Shown here in pieces: positions 7,877 through 18,775 of a stretch of DNA of 64,000 nt. Position 1 is the first letter of the stretch, and the number at the start of each line of letters is the position of its first letter. Made by a program: the position numbers and the translations under genes. Source of the stretch: an uncultured Roseovarius sp. (lineage in GTDB: Bacteria; Pseudomonadota; Alphaproteobacteria; Rhodobacterales; Rhodobacteraceae); NCBI GenBank assembly GCA_947499555.1, contig CANMOU010000001.1, positions 186,001 to 250,000 of the forward strand, read 5' to 3'. The notes beneath the pieces were generated by a model. That model was not told where the DNA came from. It did no database searches and saw only the letters and a list, made by a program, of their open reading frames with translations.

Positions 7877-9283
7877 TCAGCAGCTGTAATACATCTGGAA
7901 TTCCATCGGGTGTGGCGTGTGCTCATACGCCTCGATCTCTTCCATCTTGAGCTCGATATAGCCGTCGATCTGGTCTTTGGTGAACACGTCACCGGCCAGA
8001 AGGAAGTCATGATCTGCCTGCAGCTCACCGATAGCTTCACGAAGAGAGCCACAGACGGTCGGGATGCCTTCAAGCTCTTCGGCTGGCAAGTCGTAGAGGT
8101 TTTTATCCATCGCCTCACCGGGATCGATCTTGTTGGTGATCCCGTCCAGGCCGGCCATCAGCAGGGCGGCAAAGCACAGGTACGGGTTGGCCGACGGATC
8201 AGGGAAGCGGGCCTCGACGCGTTTGGCTTTCGGGCTTTCCGTCCATGGGATTCGGACACAGCCTGAGCGGTTGCGCGCGGAATAGGCCCGCAGAACCGGA
8301 GCTTCAAAGCCCGGGATCAAACGCTTGTAGCTGTTGGTCGATGGGTTGGTGAAGGCGTTGAGCGCCTTGGCGTGCTTCAGAATACCACCGATATAGTAGA
8401 GCGCTTCCTGGCTAAGATCGGCATATTTGTCGCCTGCAAACAATGGCTTGCCATCTTTCCAGATCGACATGTTGCAGTGCATGCCGGTGCCGTTGTCGCC
8501 TGCAATCGGCTTCGGCATGAAAGTTGCCGACTTGCCATAAGCCTGCGCCACGTTGTGGATGACATATTTGTACTTCTGAAGCTCATCAGCCTGTTTGGTC
8601 AGGCTGTCAAAGATCAGGCCCAACTCGTGCTGGCACGACGCCACCTCGTGGTGGTGCTTGTCGACCTTCATGCCCAGACGTTTCATCGTCGACAGCATTT
8701 CCGAACGAATGTCCTGCGCATCGTCAGTGGGGTTCACCGGGAAGTAGCCACCCTTGACGCCCGGACGATGGCCCATATTGCCCATCTCGTACTCAGTATC
8801 GGTGTTCCAGGACGCATCAAGCGCATCAACTTCGTAAGATACCTTGTTGATCGATGTGGAAAAACGCACGTCGTCAAACAGGAAAAACTCGGCCTCCGGG
8901 CCAAAGAACGCGCTATCGCCGATACCCGAAGATTTCAGGTAGGCTTCGGCCTTCTGGGCCGTGCCGCGTGGGTCGCGATCATAGGCCTCACCTGTGTCAG
9001 GCTCGACCACCGAGCAGTGCACGCACATGGTTTTCTCGGCATAGAACGGGTCGATATAGCCCGAGTCTGTGTCCGGCATCAGCTTCATGTCCGAGGCTTC
9101 GATCGATTTCCAGCCTGCGATGGAAGAGCCGTCAAACATGAACCCTTCTTCGAGGAAATCCTCATCCACCTGATCGGCCATAACTGTCACGTGCTGCAGT
9201 TTGCCACGCGGGTCGGTGAAGCGGATGTCGACATATTCGACGTCCTCGTCCTTGATCGTCTTGAGCAGGTCTTTTGCGCTCAT
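7877..9283 (-). CDS. glnA: glutamine synthetase type I
   Basis: Dodecameric cytosolic enzyme making glutamine from glutamate, ammonia and ATP. The 468-residue length, N-terminal beta-grasp region, [10 protein letters not shown] segment, and Tyr397 within [10 protein letters not shown] (the GlnE adenylylation site) identify the GSI-beta subtype, switched off by adenylylation under nitrogen excess. It lies directly downstream of glnB on the same strand (gap of 32 bases), the standard glnBA operon of alphaproteobacteria, and ends at a strong hairpin terminator. Confidence 0.98.
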   Translation of the reverse strand: MSAKDLLKTIKDEDVEYVDIRFTDPRGKLQHVTVMADQVDEDFLEEGFMFDGSSIAGWKSIEASDMKLMPDTDSGYIDPFYAEKTMCVHCSVVEPDTGEAYDRDPRGTAQKAEAYLKSSGIGDSAFFGPEAEFFLFDDVRFSTSINKVSYEVDALDASWNTDTEYEMGNMGHRPGVKGGYFPVNPTDDAQDIRSEMLSTMKRLGMKVDKHHHEVASCQHELGLIFDSLTKQADELQKYKYVIHNVAQAYGKSATFMPKPIAGDNGTGMHCNMSIWKDGKPLFAGDKYADLSQEALYYIGGILKHAKALNAFTNPSTNSYKRLIPGFEAPVLRAYSARNRSGCVRIPWTESPKAKRVEARFPDPSANPYLCFAALLMAGLDGITNKIDPGEAMDKNLYDLPAEELEGIPTVCGSLREAIGELQADHDFLLAGDVFTKDQIDGYIELKMEEIEAYEHTPHPMEFQMYYSC

Positions 9284-9315
9284 GGTCCTTGATCCCCTTG
9301 GTTGATTTGAGTGCG

Positions 9316-9774
<459 letters not shown>

Positions 9775-9827
9775 TTAGGCAGTTTGCTCAATATATGAGC
9801 GGAATTGAATCGAGGGCTAGGAGAGAG

Positions 9828-11486
9828 ATGACCGAATTGCTCACAGCAGCCCAAATGCGGGCCATCGAACAAGCCGCGATTGAGTCGGGAGAGGTCACAG
9901 GGCTTGAGCTTATGGAACGCGCCGGGCGCGGTGTGGTTGAGGCGGTGTTCGAGGAATGGCCGGATCTCGCCAAAGCCCCGCACCGGGCCGTGGTTTTGTG
10001 TGGCCCTGGGAACAATGGCGGCGATGGGTTTGTCGTGGCGCGACTTTTGAAGGAGTGGGGCTGGGAGGTGGAGGTGTTTCTCTACGGCGACCCTGAGAGG
10101 CTGCCGCCCGATGCGAAGGAGAATTATGAGCGGTGGTTGGAGATGGGGCGAGTGATGCCCATCTCCGAATTTCCTGAGGACGAGCCAGAGTTGTTAGTGG
10201 ATGCTCTTTTTGGAACAGGTTTGACCCGGCCCATCGAAGGGCTTTTCGATCAATTCCTCCATCTCAATGAAGAAGTTGTTCGAGCAAGTTACTTTGATTT
10301 TGCAAATCTTCGGTTGACATGCATTGACCTGCCAAGCGGTGTTTGCAGCGACAGCGGACGCATCCTGGCATCTAACAACTGGACCGAGGAGGCGCAGTGG
10401 TTTCGACCAACAGCGCTGAAAGGCCAACTGACCGTTACTTTTCATAGCTTGAAATTGGGCCATGTGCTTAAAAACGGCGCTGCTAGTTGCGGCAAAACCG
10501 TCGTTAGCAGCATCGGCTTGGAGGGCAGCCCGACGGCGACGCCGGGCGAGGTGGTTCTTATAGTCGAAAAGCCCTCCATCCAAATTTTGAAAGCACCCTC
10601 ATTTCACAAATACCACCACGGCCACGCTCTCATCCTCTCCGGCCCTCCCGGCCAAACCGGCGCCGCCCGACTTGCTGCCAGAGGCGCGCTGCGCATTGGG
10701 GCAGGGCTTGTCACCCTCGGCGTGCCGCCTGCGGCGCAACAGGAAGTGGCGAGCCAGATCACCGCCATCATGCTCAAACGGGTCGAGAACGCGGAGGCGC
10801 TGGCCGATGTCTTGCAGGATGATCGTTTGAATGCGCTGTGCCTTGGCCCGGCGTTGGGGCTGGATGAGAGGGCGCGCGAGCTTGTAAAAGTGGCATTGAC
10901 GGCCCCGTATCTCGAAAGCGAAGATGCGGTGCCCGCGATGCCCCCGGTCTTAATCGGTGAGGGCCCGGATGCGCGGGCGGTGCGATCGATGGTATTGGAT
11001 GCTGATGCTCTGACGCTGATATCGCGTGATAAAGACCTTTTTTCACTTTTACACCCTGGTTGCGTCCTCACCCCACACGCTGGCGAATTTGCCCGCCTCT
11101 TTCCGGACATCGCCGAGAAACTCAACACGCCCGCCACCAAAGGCCCGGCCTATTCCAAAGTCGACGCAACACGCGAGGCCGCCGCGCGGGCCGGGTGCAT
11201 CGTCCTGTTCAAAGGCCCCGACACCGTGATCGCCGCCCCGGACGGGCGCTGTTCGATCAACTCCGCGCAGTACGACCGCGCCGCGCCCTGGCTCGCCACT
11301 GCAGGATCGGGCGATGTGCTGGCCGGGTTCATCACAGGGCTTCTCGCACGGGGGGTTCCGCCGATGTCGGCTGCGGAAACGGCGGCCTGGCTACATGTGG
11401 AATGCGCGCTTGGTTTTGGTCCCGGCCTGATTGCTGAGGACTTGCCAGAGGAACTGCCAAAGGTGTTCCGCGCTTTGGGTGTCTGA
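9828..11486 (+). CDS. nnr: bifunctional NAD(P)H-hydrate epimerase/dehydratase
   Basis: Repair enzyme for damaged NAD(P)HX. The N-terminal YjeF domain (epimerase; CGPGNNGGDGFVVARLL) is followed by a C-terminal ribokinase-like domain (ADP-dependent dehydratase). That domain has GHALILSGPPGQTGAARLAA at its start and the anion-hole motif AGSGDVLAGFITGLLARG. The ATG at 9828 has a clear AGGAGAGAG site; longer frames lack one. Between about 10200 and 10620 the base composition drops and codons become unlike those on either side. This covers the end of the epimerase domain, so the gene may be a recombination mosaic. All 552 residues remain in frame. Confidence 0.93.
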   Translation: MTELLTAAQMRAIEQAAIESGEVTGLELMERAGRGVVEAVFEEWPDLAKAPHRAVVLCGPGNNGGDGFVVARLLKEWGWEVEVFLYGDPERLPPDAKENYERWLEMGRVMPISEFPEDEPELLVDALFGTGLTRPIEGLFDQFLHLNEEVVRASYFDFANLRLTCIDLPSGVCSDSGRILASNNWTEEAQWFRPTALKGQLTVTFHSLKLGHVLKNGAASCGKTVVSSIGLEGSPTATPGEVVLIVEKPSIQILKAPSFHKYHHGHALILSGPPGQTGAARLAARGALRIGAGLVTLGVPPAAQQEVASQITAIMLKRVENAEALADVLQDDRLNALCLGPALGLDERARELVKVALTAPYLESEDAVPAMPPVLIGEGPDARAVRSMVLDADALTLISRDKDLFSLLHPGCVLTPHAGEFARLFPDIAEKLNTPATKGPAYSKVDATREAAARAGCIVLFKGPDTVIAAPDGRCSINSAQYDRAAPWLATAGSGDVLAGFITGLLARGVPPMSAAETAAWLHVECALGFGPGLIAEDLPEELPKVFRALGV

Positions 11487-11520
11487 GCAGACGGGGACCG
11501 GATAAGACCAGGATCGCCGC

Positions 11521-12015
11521 CTAGGCAGCTTTGGTGCCGGCCTGCACAGTGGTCAGCGTGCCAAGCTCAAGCCCGTCGGCGTAGATCACATGAAGTGCGT
11601 CGAAATGCAGCTGGTAAAGCGTATGAGTTTGCAACCCAAGGTCGGAAATGAATTCTCCGTCCACCAGCCGCCCGGCAGGCACCAAGGCCTGCGCGGCGCC
11701 AAAAACAGCTTCGGCACGCCAGTCACGTATCAGCACAGGCTGATCTGCGGGCAACGTCACATCACGTTCAGGCCGGGTATGGCCCAGCGACCCGGCCTTG
11801 ATCTGCACAAAACCGGTCTCTGCCTCGTGCCGCTCCATCGCTCTGAGCGCGACCGCGCCCCGATCACGGGTGATGATCCGCATGCCAGAGCGAAGCGCCT
11901 CAACCGGCTGTTCACCTTCCAGTGTCAAGACTATGGTCCCGGCCAGCAATCCAGCAGGGGATGTTTCCAAGGATATCGATTTGGCGTCAGCTGTGCTGAC
12001 CCTGTCTGCCGTCAT
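11521..12015 (-). CDS. Hint-domain protein
   Basis: A 164-residue protein built almost only from a Hedgehog/intein (Hint) domain: AGTIVLTLEGEQPVEALRSG, then LPADQPVLIRDW and a C-terminal LHVIYADGLELGTL. Roseobacters carry many such proteins, often at the end of RTX-type secreted proteins. Here the usual first-position nucleophile (Cys before the TLI-type strand) is replaced by Ala-Gly, so self-splicing or autoprocessing chemistry is doubtful. No signal peptide is seen. It is convergent with nnr. Function unknown. Confidence 0.75.
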   Translation of the reverse strand: MTADRVSTADAKSISLETSPAGLLAGTIVLTLEGEQPVEALRSGMRIITRDRGAVALRAMERHEAETGFVQIKAGSLGHTRPERDVTLPADQPVLIRDWRAEAVFGAAQALVPAGRLVDGEFISDLGLQTHTLYQLHFDALHVIYADGLELGTLTTVQAGTKAA

Positions 12016-12166
12016 CGGTTTGCTCGCTCTGATCTTGCCTGTTTTTTGCAGCAGATTATGGCAAGAATTCGTAAATGTCGCGTGTTTTCTGCAGGTCTAA
12101 TTTCCACGAAAGCCGCGACGATTTCCTCTCGCATCCCGGCCAGCGCTTTGCTAAGAGCGGCGCGAT

Positions 12167-12251
12167 GCGGGTGTGGCGAAATTGGTAGACGCACCAGATT
12201 TAGGTTCTGGCGCCGCAAGGCGTGGGGGTTCAAGTCCCTCCACCCGCACCA
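12167..12251 (+). tRNA. tRNA-Leu (UAG anticodon)
   Basis: Acceptor arms GCGGGTG and CACCCGC pair perfectly, the D-arm contains the AATTGGTAGACGC pattern, and the anticodon stem CCAGA/TCTGG closes a 7-base loop with TAG at 12201-12203. A long variable arm (GCGCCGCAAGGCGT region) marks a class II tRNA, and the T-arm has GGTTCAAGTCC. The 3' CCA is encoded (12249-12251). The 85-base length is normal for leucine tRNA, reading CUA and other CUN codons. Confidence 0.97.
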
Positions 12252-12532
12252 GTTTTCCCAAGAACTGGACCTTGTTGTGCCTTGACGCAAAAGGCATGAC
12301 ACCTGCGTTCTTCCCAAAGCCTGATACGACCTCTTTCATCAACATCCTCTCGGTTTTCGGCAGCAGGCCGCTTAGACGCTCTGCTCTCTTGAAAATATGA
12401 TCCCCGCCGGGCTCCTTTTCTGCGTTAGGACATTTGAGATTGGGCCAAGCTGGGCTAATTTCATAACTGGGATTCTGGTGGCAACTCTCAGACACGCATG
12501 GGATAACGGGCCGCAGATTGGAGCGTTCTTTC

Positions 12533-14329
12533 GTGATTTCGCCGATTTTTTTCCGGGTCATGTTTTTCTGCGTCGTCGCACTGGCCGCCACCCGCGCGGC
12601 TTTCGCAGTCGAGGTGTCGTTGCGCGCGCCGGGGGCGAGCGAGGATTTCGTGGAGTACCTGGAATCCGCGTCGCTTTCGGTTGAAACATCGCGCGTCGAA
12701 GGCGCCGTCGCTCAAGACATCCTGGCAGCGGCGCGCGCAGATTATCAGCGCCTTCTCAGCGCGCTTTATGAACGTGGGCGTTACAGCAGCGTGATCAGCA
12801 TCAAGGTCGATGGGCGCGAGGCCGCGGGCATCCCACCCGTGGGCGGGACGAAGACCGTCTCTCGCGTCGAAATCCTGGTTCAGACCGGGCCAGCCTTTCG
12901 GTTCGCCACGGCGCGCGTCGCGCCGCTTGCCGCCGGAACTGAACTGCCCGAAGGATTTGCCGCAGGCGCTTTGGCGCGGTCCGACACCATCGTTGATGCC
13001 GCGCAGGCTGGTGTGGACGGGTGGCGTGATCAGGGACATGCCAAGGCACGTGTCAGCAACCAGTTGATCATCGCAAATCACGCCAGCTCAGAGCTGACAG
13101 CCGATATCAGGCTGGCACCGGGTCCGCGACTGCGCTTTGGCAACCTGAAGGTCGATCCAAATGGAAGGGTACGGCCGGAGCGGATTAGGGCGATAGCCGG
13201 CCTGCCCACGGGCGAGGTCTATTCGCCCGAAGCATTGCAAAAATCGAGCCAAAGATTGCGCCGCTCAGGCGCCTTTCGCTCAGTCGTTCTAAGCGAGGCT
13301 CAGACGCCCGGTCCGGATGGCACGCTCGACATCATGGCAGAGCTTGTTGACGCCAAGCCAAGACGGTTTGGCGTCGGTCTTGAACTGGCCTCGGTCGAGG
13401 GGTTTTCCTTTAGCGCTTTCTGGATGCATCGTAATCTTCTTGGTGGCGCGGAGCGGCTGCGCTTTGAAGGCGAAGTCCGGGGCGTCGGTGGAGACACTGA
13501 TGGCGTCGACTACAGATTATCAACACGGTTTGAACGCCCGGCCACGTTTACCCCCGATACGACGCTCTTTCTTGGGGCCGCCATCGAGGATCAGGACGAG
13601 CCGGAATTCAATGAGCGCAGCGTCCTTATCGGGGCAGGTCTTTCGCATATTTTCTCCGATGAGCTATCCGGCGAAGCGGGCATCGCCTACAGGTTTTCAG
13701 ACATCGATGATGATGCGGGGCCAAGAACGCTCGAACAGGTCTTGTTCCGCACCAGCCTGACCTATGATGATCGGGACGACCCTTTGGATGCGCATGAAGG
13801 ATATTTTGGCAATCTCGAAGTGACCCCGTTTGCGGCTGTGGGCGATGGTGGCTCTGGCGCGCGGCTCTTTCTTGATGCGCGGACCTATTTCGGCTTTGGC
13901 AAAGACAGGAGGCATGTCGCGGCCTTCAGAGGGCAAATCGGCTCAGTGCTTGGGGCAGGGCTTACCGAAGTGTCGCCGGACATGCTGTTTTTCTCTGGTG
14001 GGGCCGATACCGTGCGAGGACAACCCTTCCAATCGCTGGCAGTAGACCTTGGAGGCGGCAATCGCCTTGGCGGGCGATCCTTTGCTGCAGCTTCCGCTGA
14101 ATTTCGAACCGACTTCAATGACACCTGGGGCGCTGTCATATTTACCGATGCCGGTTTCGTCGGTGCTGACAGTTTTGGCGCCAGCAGCGGTGAATTTCAT
14201 GCAGGCGCGGGGTTTGGTGTGCGCTATCATACAGGGATCGGGCCCATCCGCGTCGATTTTGGCACCCCGATTGGCGATGACGCAGGCGAGGGGTTTGAAT
14301 TTTACATCGGCATAGGACAGGCATTTTGA
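12533..14329 (+). CDS. tamA: translocation and assembly module outer-membrane protein TamA
   Basis: Omp85-family barrel that, with TamB, inserts or feeds outer-membrane proteins and lipids. A signal peptide ends around TRAAFA, POTRA domains fill roughly residues 25-260 (RFGNLKVDPNGRVRPERIRAIAGLPTGE is a POTRA-type segment), and the C-terminal half is a 16-strand barrel. It carries the Omp85 VRGQPFQS lid motif and ends in an aromatic FYIGIGQAF strand. The GTG at 12533 has GGAG at 12520-12523; a TTG at 12518 lacks a ribosome site. The stop overlaps the tamB start (TGATG). Confidence 0.93.
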   Translation: MISPIFFRVMFFCVVALAATRAAFAVEVSLRAPGASEDFVEYLESASLSVETSRVEGAVAQDILAAARADYQRLLSALYERGRYSSVISIKVDGREAAGIPPVGGTKTVSRVEILVQTGPAFRFATARVAPLAAGTELPEGFAAGALARSDTIVDAAQAGVDGWRDQGHAKARVSNQLIIANHASSELTADIRLAPGPRLRFGNLKVDPNGRVRPERIRAIAGLPTGEVYSPEALQKSSQRLRRSGAFRSVVLSEAQTPGPDGTLDIMAELVDAKPRRFGVGLELASVEGFSFSAFWMHRNLLGGAERLRFEGEVRGVGGDTDGVDYRLSTRFERPATFTPDTTLFLGAAIEDQDEPEFNERSVLIGAGLSHIFSDELSGEAGIAYRFSDIDDDAGPRTLEQVLFRTSLTYDDRDDPLDAHEGYFGNLEVTPFAAVGDGGSGARLFLDARTYFGFGKDRRHVAAFRGQIGSVLGAGLTEVSPDMLFFSGGADTVRGQPFQSLAVDLGGGNRLGGRSFAAASAEFRTDFNDTWGAVIFTDAGFVGADSFGASSGEFHAGAGFGVRYHTGIGPIRVDFGTPIGDDAGEGFEFYIGIGQAF

Positions 14330-17300
14330 TGCGGATCGTCAGCCTGATAACTCTACTTCTCTTTTGCGCCGTGGCGGCTTTTGCGCAGACCGCAAGCGAG
14401 GAAGACGACAAAAGCTTTATCGAGAATTGGCTGGAAGAGAACCTATCAGAGGCGGGTCGTCAGGTAATTGTCACCGGCTTTCGCGGGGCGCTGTCGTCCA
14501 ATGCAACACTCGACAGCCTGACGATTTCTGACGAAGACGGCGTTTGGTTCACGCTCAGGGACGCGTCGATTGTCTGGTCCAGAAGCGCGCTTTTGCGAGG
14601 GCGGCTTGACGTGACGGAACTTGTTGCCGGGGAAATGGTCCTTGCCCGGCTGCCCAAGACAGAAGGGGCCGTAGAGCCCGAGGATTCGCAGGCCTGGACT
14701 TTTAAGCTGCCCGATCTGCCGGTGGCCATCGATATCGAGAAGATGGAGGCCAAGCGGATCACTCTGGAAGAGCCGGTCATTGGCGAGGCGGCCAATCTTT
14801 CCTTGGAGGGCGCTCTCTTTCTGGACGACGGGGTGGCGACGGCTGACCTCAAGATCCTGCGGCTTGACCGCGATGACAGCCTTGTCTTTGCCGGCGCGTT
14901 TTCGAATGAAACCAGAGTCTTGGCGCTTGATCTTGATTTCGTTGAAGCCAAGGACGGGCTTGTCTCAAAGCTTTTGCGAATTCCGGGTGGTCCGGCGCTT
15001 GGCCTTCAGCTTGAAGGTGAGGCCCCATTATCAGACTTCACTGCACGTCTGGCGCTATCGTCCGACGGCGTTCGGCGGTTTGGCGGGACGGTACAGATCG
15101 CGACGCTTGAACAAGAAGGCTCGGAAGCCGGTGGGCATAGTTTCCTGGCAGACCTTTCTGGGGATGTGCGCCCGCTCTTCAAACCTGAATTTCATCCGTT
15201 CATGGGGGAAAATGCCACGCTCGCAGTTGCCGGAGAAAGCCTTTCGGACGGACGCCTGATGCTTGACACTTTGCGCCTTGCCTCTGGCGCCATGGATATC
15301 GCAGGCCAGCTCGCGCTTGCCGCAGACGGCTGGCCGGAGAGCTTCGATTTTCAGGCGAGGATTTCTGGTGACGGCCCCACGCGTCTTCCGGTGTCGGGTG
15401 CTGAACTCTCGGTTGGCTCAGCGCAGTTTACGGCGGGATACGACGCACTGGCAGGGGATAGCTGGCGTCTGAATGCGGTTGTTGACGCGTTAAAGCGTGA
15501 TGGGCTGGCGATTGGTCGAGCCGAACTTGTCGGTGATGGCACCATCACGCGTGGCGGCACAGGAGAGGTGGTTGCTGACCTGGCGTTTGAGGCGAAAGGC
15601 CTACGCCATGAGGATGACGATCTGGCTCGAGCCATCGGGACCGAACCACGGGGAAGGGCGAAACTGCGATGGTCAGTGCAGTCGCCTCTTCTGATTGAGG
15701 CGCTCAGCGTGATCAGTGGCGACGTGTCGCTTGAGGCGAACGGGAGGCTCGACGGATTGGCCGATGGTTTCCCGGTTTCGGGTCAGGCCAGTATCCGCAG
15801 TGCTGATCTTGATCGCTTTTCGGGCCTTGCCGGGCGTGACCTATCTGGCGTCGTGAAGCTTGATCTGAGCGGAGACGGTGCCCTTTTGGGTGGGGCGTTT
15901 GATCTGGAACTGATGGCGGAGACAGCTGATCTTGTGATCTCAGATCCTCGGATCGACCCGCTTCTGGCCGGGCGCGGGGCCTTGATGGTGACCGCGGCAC
16001 GCAACACGACCGGCACAACGCTGGAGCAGTTCACGATAAAGACCCCGGCGGTTGACGCGGAGGCCCGTGGCCGATTGACGCCCGAAAGCGGGCAGCTCGA
16101 TCTGAGGGCCGGACTGACCGAGATTTCCCTGGTCGAGCCACGGATGTCCGGGCCTGCGAATGTATCAACTAGGCTGTCCTGGCAGAACGGTGGTGCCCTG
16201 ACCTTGGAGGATCTGAGGTTTGAGGCGTTGGCGGCGGTTCTGACTGGCCAAGCGACGCTGATGCCCGAAGACCCTGAAATGCCCGTTGAGGGCCGTCTTC
16301 TTCTGGAAAGTCAGGATCTGTCGCGCCTGTCGGAGATCCTGGCCCGCCCTCTCTCCGGTCAGGCAACCTGGCGTGTCGAAGGCGGCGGATCGATCGAAAG
16401 CAAAGAGATCGATCTGACGACTGATCTTCAGGCCAAGGGCTTCACCTCGGGCAATGCCCTACTGGACCGGCTTGTCGCTGGTGATCTGGATTTCAAGACA
16501 TCGTTTGCCCTGGGAGATGCCGCGCCGCATCTGCGCTATCTTAACGTTGATGCTTCGGGCTTTGAGATAGACGCTCAAAGCGAAGCGGCTGGCGCACCAA
16601 TCGTGCTTGCCGCGCGACTGGCTGATATCGGCGTGTTCGCACCAGAGTTCTCCGGGCCAGCCGCAGCCGAGGGGCAGATCACTGTCGAGGATCAAGAGGC
16701 AAAGCGCGTGCTTGTGGCACTCTCGGCAACGGGCCCCGCAGGAACACAGGCGCGCATCACTGGGCGCGTCGATGAGTATGCGCAGAGGCTCGCGCTTGAT
16801 GTCCTTGGGTCTGCTCCGCTGGGGCTGGTCAATGCGCTTCTTGATCCTGTCTCTGTCGCGGGACTTGCGCAGTTTGATCTGCGCGTCGATGGGCCCGCCG
16901 CCCTGGGATCGATTTCGGGCACCGTAACCGCCACGAACGGGCGCGTGGTTCTGCCCCGTGCCGGGTTCGTTCTGGAAGATCTACAGGCAGGCGCCAACCT
17001 GTCTGCCGGTCGGGCTGTTACCGAAGTGACAGGTTCGGCAGGAGCAGGGGGGTCTTTCCGGGTGACCGGGCCGATCACGCTGACAGCGTCGTTGCCCGCG
17101 TCTCTTGACGTGACCCTAAGCCGTCTGCGGCTGCGGGACCCCAACCTCTTCGAAACGACGGTTGACGGCGGGCTGACGGTTGAGGGGCCGCTGACCGGCG
17201 GCGCCCGCATCGGAGGCAGCGTCTCGCTTGGAACGACCGAGCTTGTCGTGCCATCAGGGTCGTCGGTCACGCCGGGCAGCATTCTTGACGTCAAACATGT

Positions 17301-18072
17301 CAATACACCCAAAGCCGTGCGCATCACACAGGACCGCGCCGGCTTAAATCAGCGCAAGAAGAGCGGCCCTGCCGTCGCCTTTCCGCTCGACGTGCTGATC
17401 CGCGCCCCAAACCAGATTTTTGTACGCGGTCGCGGTCTTGACGCTGAATTGGGTGGGCGATTGCGGCTGGGTGGCACCACCGCGAACGTCACTGCCAGCG
17501 GTGTCTTCGAGCTTATTCGAGGTCGTCTGGACATACTGGGGCGTCGCCTTGTTCTGACCGAGGGCCTTATTGATCTGCGTGGCGCACTTGATCCATTCTT
17601 GCGCTTTGTGGCCGAAACCCAGTCCGATGAATTCATCGTTCGGGTGATCATCGAAGGGCTGGCCAGCGAACCGGCTGTGCGGTTCGAATCTGACCCAGAC
17701 CTGCCGCAGGAAGAGGCAGTGGCGCGGCTTTTGTTCGGGCGCGGACTTGAAAGCATTTCGCCCTTCCAGGCCGCACAGCTTGTGTCTGCGGCCGCGACGC
17801 TTTCGGGCCAGCGATCCGGCGGACTCGTCGGTAATCTGAGATCAACTCTGGGATTAAGCGATCTGGATGTGACCACAACTGAAGACGGTGCAAATCAACT
17901 GCGCGCCGGGGCTTATATCAACGACAATCTCTATTCGGAAGTCACCGTCGACAGTGAGGGCAACCAAGAGATCAACCTCAATCTCGATATCAATCGCAGC
18001 CTTACTGTGCGCGGTGGTACCAATTCGGAAGGCAACACCGGTGTCGGTATCTTCTTCGAGAAAGACTACTGA
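14329..18072 (+). CDS. tamB: translocation and assembly module inner-membrane protein TamB
   Basis: A 1247-residue AsmA-like bridge protein. It has an N-terminal signal anchor (about residues 3-20), a very long beta-rich periplasmic body of repeating hydrophobic/polar strands that forms the lipid-conducting groove, and a C-terminal DUF490 domain. That domain starts near FELIRGRLDILGRRLVLTEG and ends in the near-terminal EVTVDSEGNQEINLNLDINRSLTVRGG segment. It overlaps tamA by one base, so the pair is translationally coupled, as is typical in proteobacteria. The size is in the usual range (1200-1400). Confidence 0.94.
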   Translation: MRIVSLITLLLFCAVAAFAQTASEEDDKSFIENWLEENLSEAGRQVIVTGFRGALSSNATLDSLTISDEDGVWFTLRDASIVWSRSALLRGRLDVTELVAGEMVLARLPKTEGAVEPEDSQAWTFKLPDLPVAIDIEKMEAKRITLEEPVIGEAANLSLEGALFLDDGVATADLKILRLDRDDSLVFAGAFSNETRVLALDLDFVEAKDGLVSKLLRIPGGPALGLQLEGEAPLSDFTARLALSSDGVRRFGGTVQIATLEQEGSEAGGHSFLADLSGDVRPLFKPEFHPFMGENATLAVAGESLSDGRLMLDTLRLASGAMDIAGQLALAADGWPESFDFQARISGDGPTRLPVSGAELSVGSAQFTAGYDALAGDSWRLNAVVDALKRDGLAIGRAELVGDGTITRGGTGEVVADLAFEAKGLRHEDDDLARAIGTEPRGRAKLRWSVQSPLLIEALSVISGDVSLEANGRLDGLADGFPVSGQASIRSADLDRFSGLAGRDLSGVVKLDLSGDGALLGGAFDLELMAETADLVISDPRIDPLLAGRGALMVTAARNTTGTTLEQFTIKTPAVDAEARGRLTPESGQLDLRAGLTEISLVEPRMSGPANVSTRLSWQNGGALTLEDLRFEALAAVLTGQATLMPEDPEMPVEGRLLLESQDLSRLSEILARPLSGQATWRVEGGGSIESKEIDLTTDLQAKGFTSGNALLDRLVAGDLDFKTSFALGDAAPHLRYLNVDASGFEIDAQSEAAGAPIVLAARLADIGVFAPEFSGPAAAEGQITVEDQEAKRVLVALSATGPAGTQARITGRVDEYAQRLALDVLGSAPLGLVNALLDPVSVAGLAQFDLRVDGPAALGSISGTVTATNGRVVLPRAGFVLEDLQAGANLSAGRAVTEVTGSAGAGGSFRVTGPITLTASLPASLDVTLSRLRLRDPNLFETTVDGGLTVEGPLTGGARIGGSVSLGTTELVVPSGSSVTPGSILDVKHVNTPKAVRITQDRAGLNQRKKSGPAVAFPLDVLIRAPNQIFVRGRGLDAELGGRLRLGGTTANVTASGVFELIRGRLDILGRRLVLTEGLIDLRGALDPFLRFVAETQSDEFIVRVIIEGLASEPAVRFESDPDLPQEEAVARLLFGRGLESISPFQAAQLVSAAATLSGQRSGGLVGNLRSTLGLSDLDVTTTEDGANQLRAGAYINDNLYSEVTVDSEGNQEINLNLDINRSLTVRGGTNSEGNTGVGIFFEKDY

Positions 18073-18313
18073 GATCACGCCGCTGCGATTTTGCCGGGCG
18101 TAGGATTCTCAACCGAGTTTCTTGATGAGGCAGGCGAGGCTTTCACAATCGCGTCACTGCTATGAGAGAATGAGGTGTATAAGTCACTAATCAGAAACGA
18201 TTTTCCCTTTGAGGCTTCTGTGATCGGGCAGCCATCCGCCGAGAAAGATGTTGTTCAAAAACCGCGTGGTATGTTTGTCTGAACAAAACGTCACATTTGG
18301 GAGGTCGATCTTC

Positions 18314-18763
18314 ATGAAACGCTTAACTTTAGCCCTAGCACTCGGGCTTGCTCCGATGGCTGCGCAGGCCACCGAGGGCGAGCGCATCCAGATCAGGGGC
18401 GAGATCATCGACACCTGGTGTTACTACTCGGGCGTGATGGGCGGCCCGGACGCCGTTGTCGGCTCCTCGCACCATACATGCGCGCTCTGGTGTTCTGCAG
18501 GCGGCATCCCAGTCGGCCTTCTTGGCGAAGATGGGCAAGTTTACATGGTTCTTAAGATCGACGGCGACGATGGCTCAGCCAGCGGCGACACACAGCTGAG
18601 CCTGGCGGCGCATGAGATCACCGCAGATGGCCTGCTCTATAAGCGGGATGGGTTGAACTACATTGTCGTGGAAAGCGTCGTGACCGACCACGGTATCGCC
18701 AAGCTCACACATGAAGATTACGGGCCTGTCCCCGGCTTCGCCATTCCCAAACCCAAGAAGTAA
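18314..18763 (+). CDS. exported CxxxC protein A (SCO operon, unknown function)
   Basis: A 149-residue protein with a clear signal peptide (MKRLTLALALGLAPMAAQA) and a GGGAGG-type ribosome site. The mature part begins with a short strand ending IIDTWC. It then has SSHHTCALWCSAGGIPVGLL, that is, an HHxC pair next to a CxxxC motif, followed by a beta-rich remainder. The Cys/His set suggests metal (copper) binding or thiol redox in the periplasm. It is first in an operon with a related exported protein (gap 12 bases) and a SCO-type copper chaperone. I recognise no named family. Confidence 0.7.
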   Translation: MKRLTLALALGLAPMAAQATEGERIQIRGEIIDTWCYYSGVMGGPDAVVGSSHHTCALWCSAGGIPVGLLGEDGQVYMVLKIDGDDGSASGDTQLSLAAHEITADGLLYKRDGLNYIVVESVVTDHGIAKLTHEDYGPVPGFAIPKPKK

Positions 18764-18775
18764 GGAGCGGATGAT

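Noticed and set aside
8372-9292. A 306-codon plus-strand open frame opposite glnA
   Set aside because: Shadow of glutamine synthetase.
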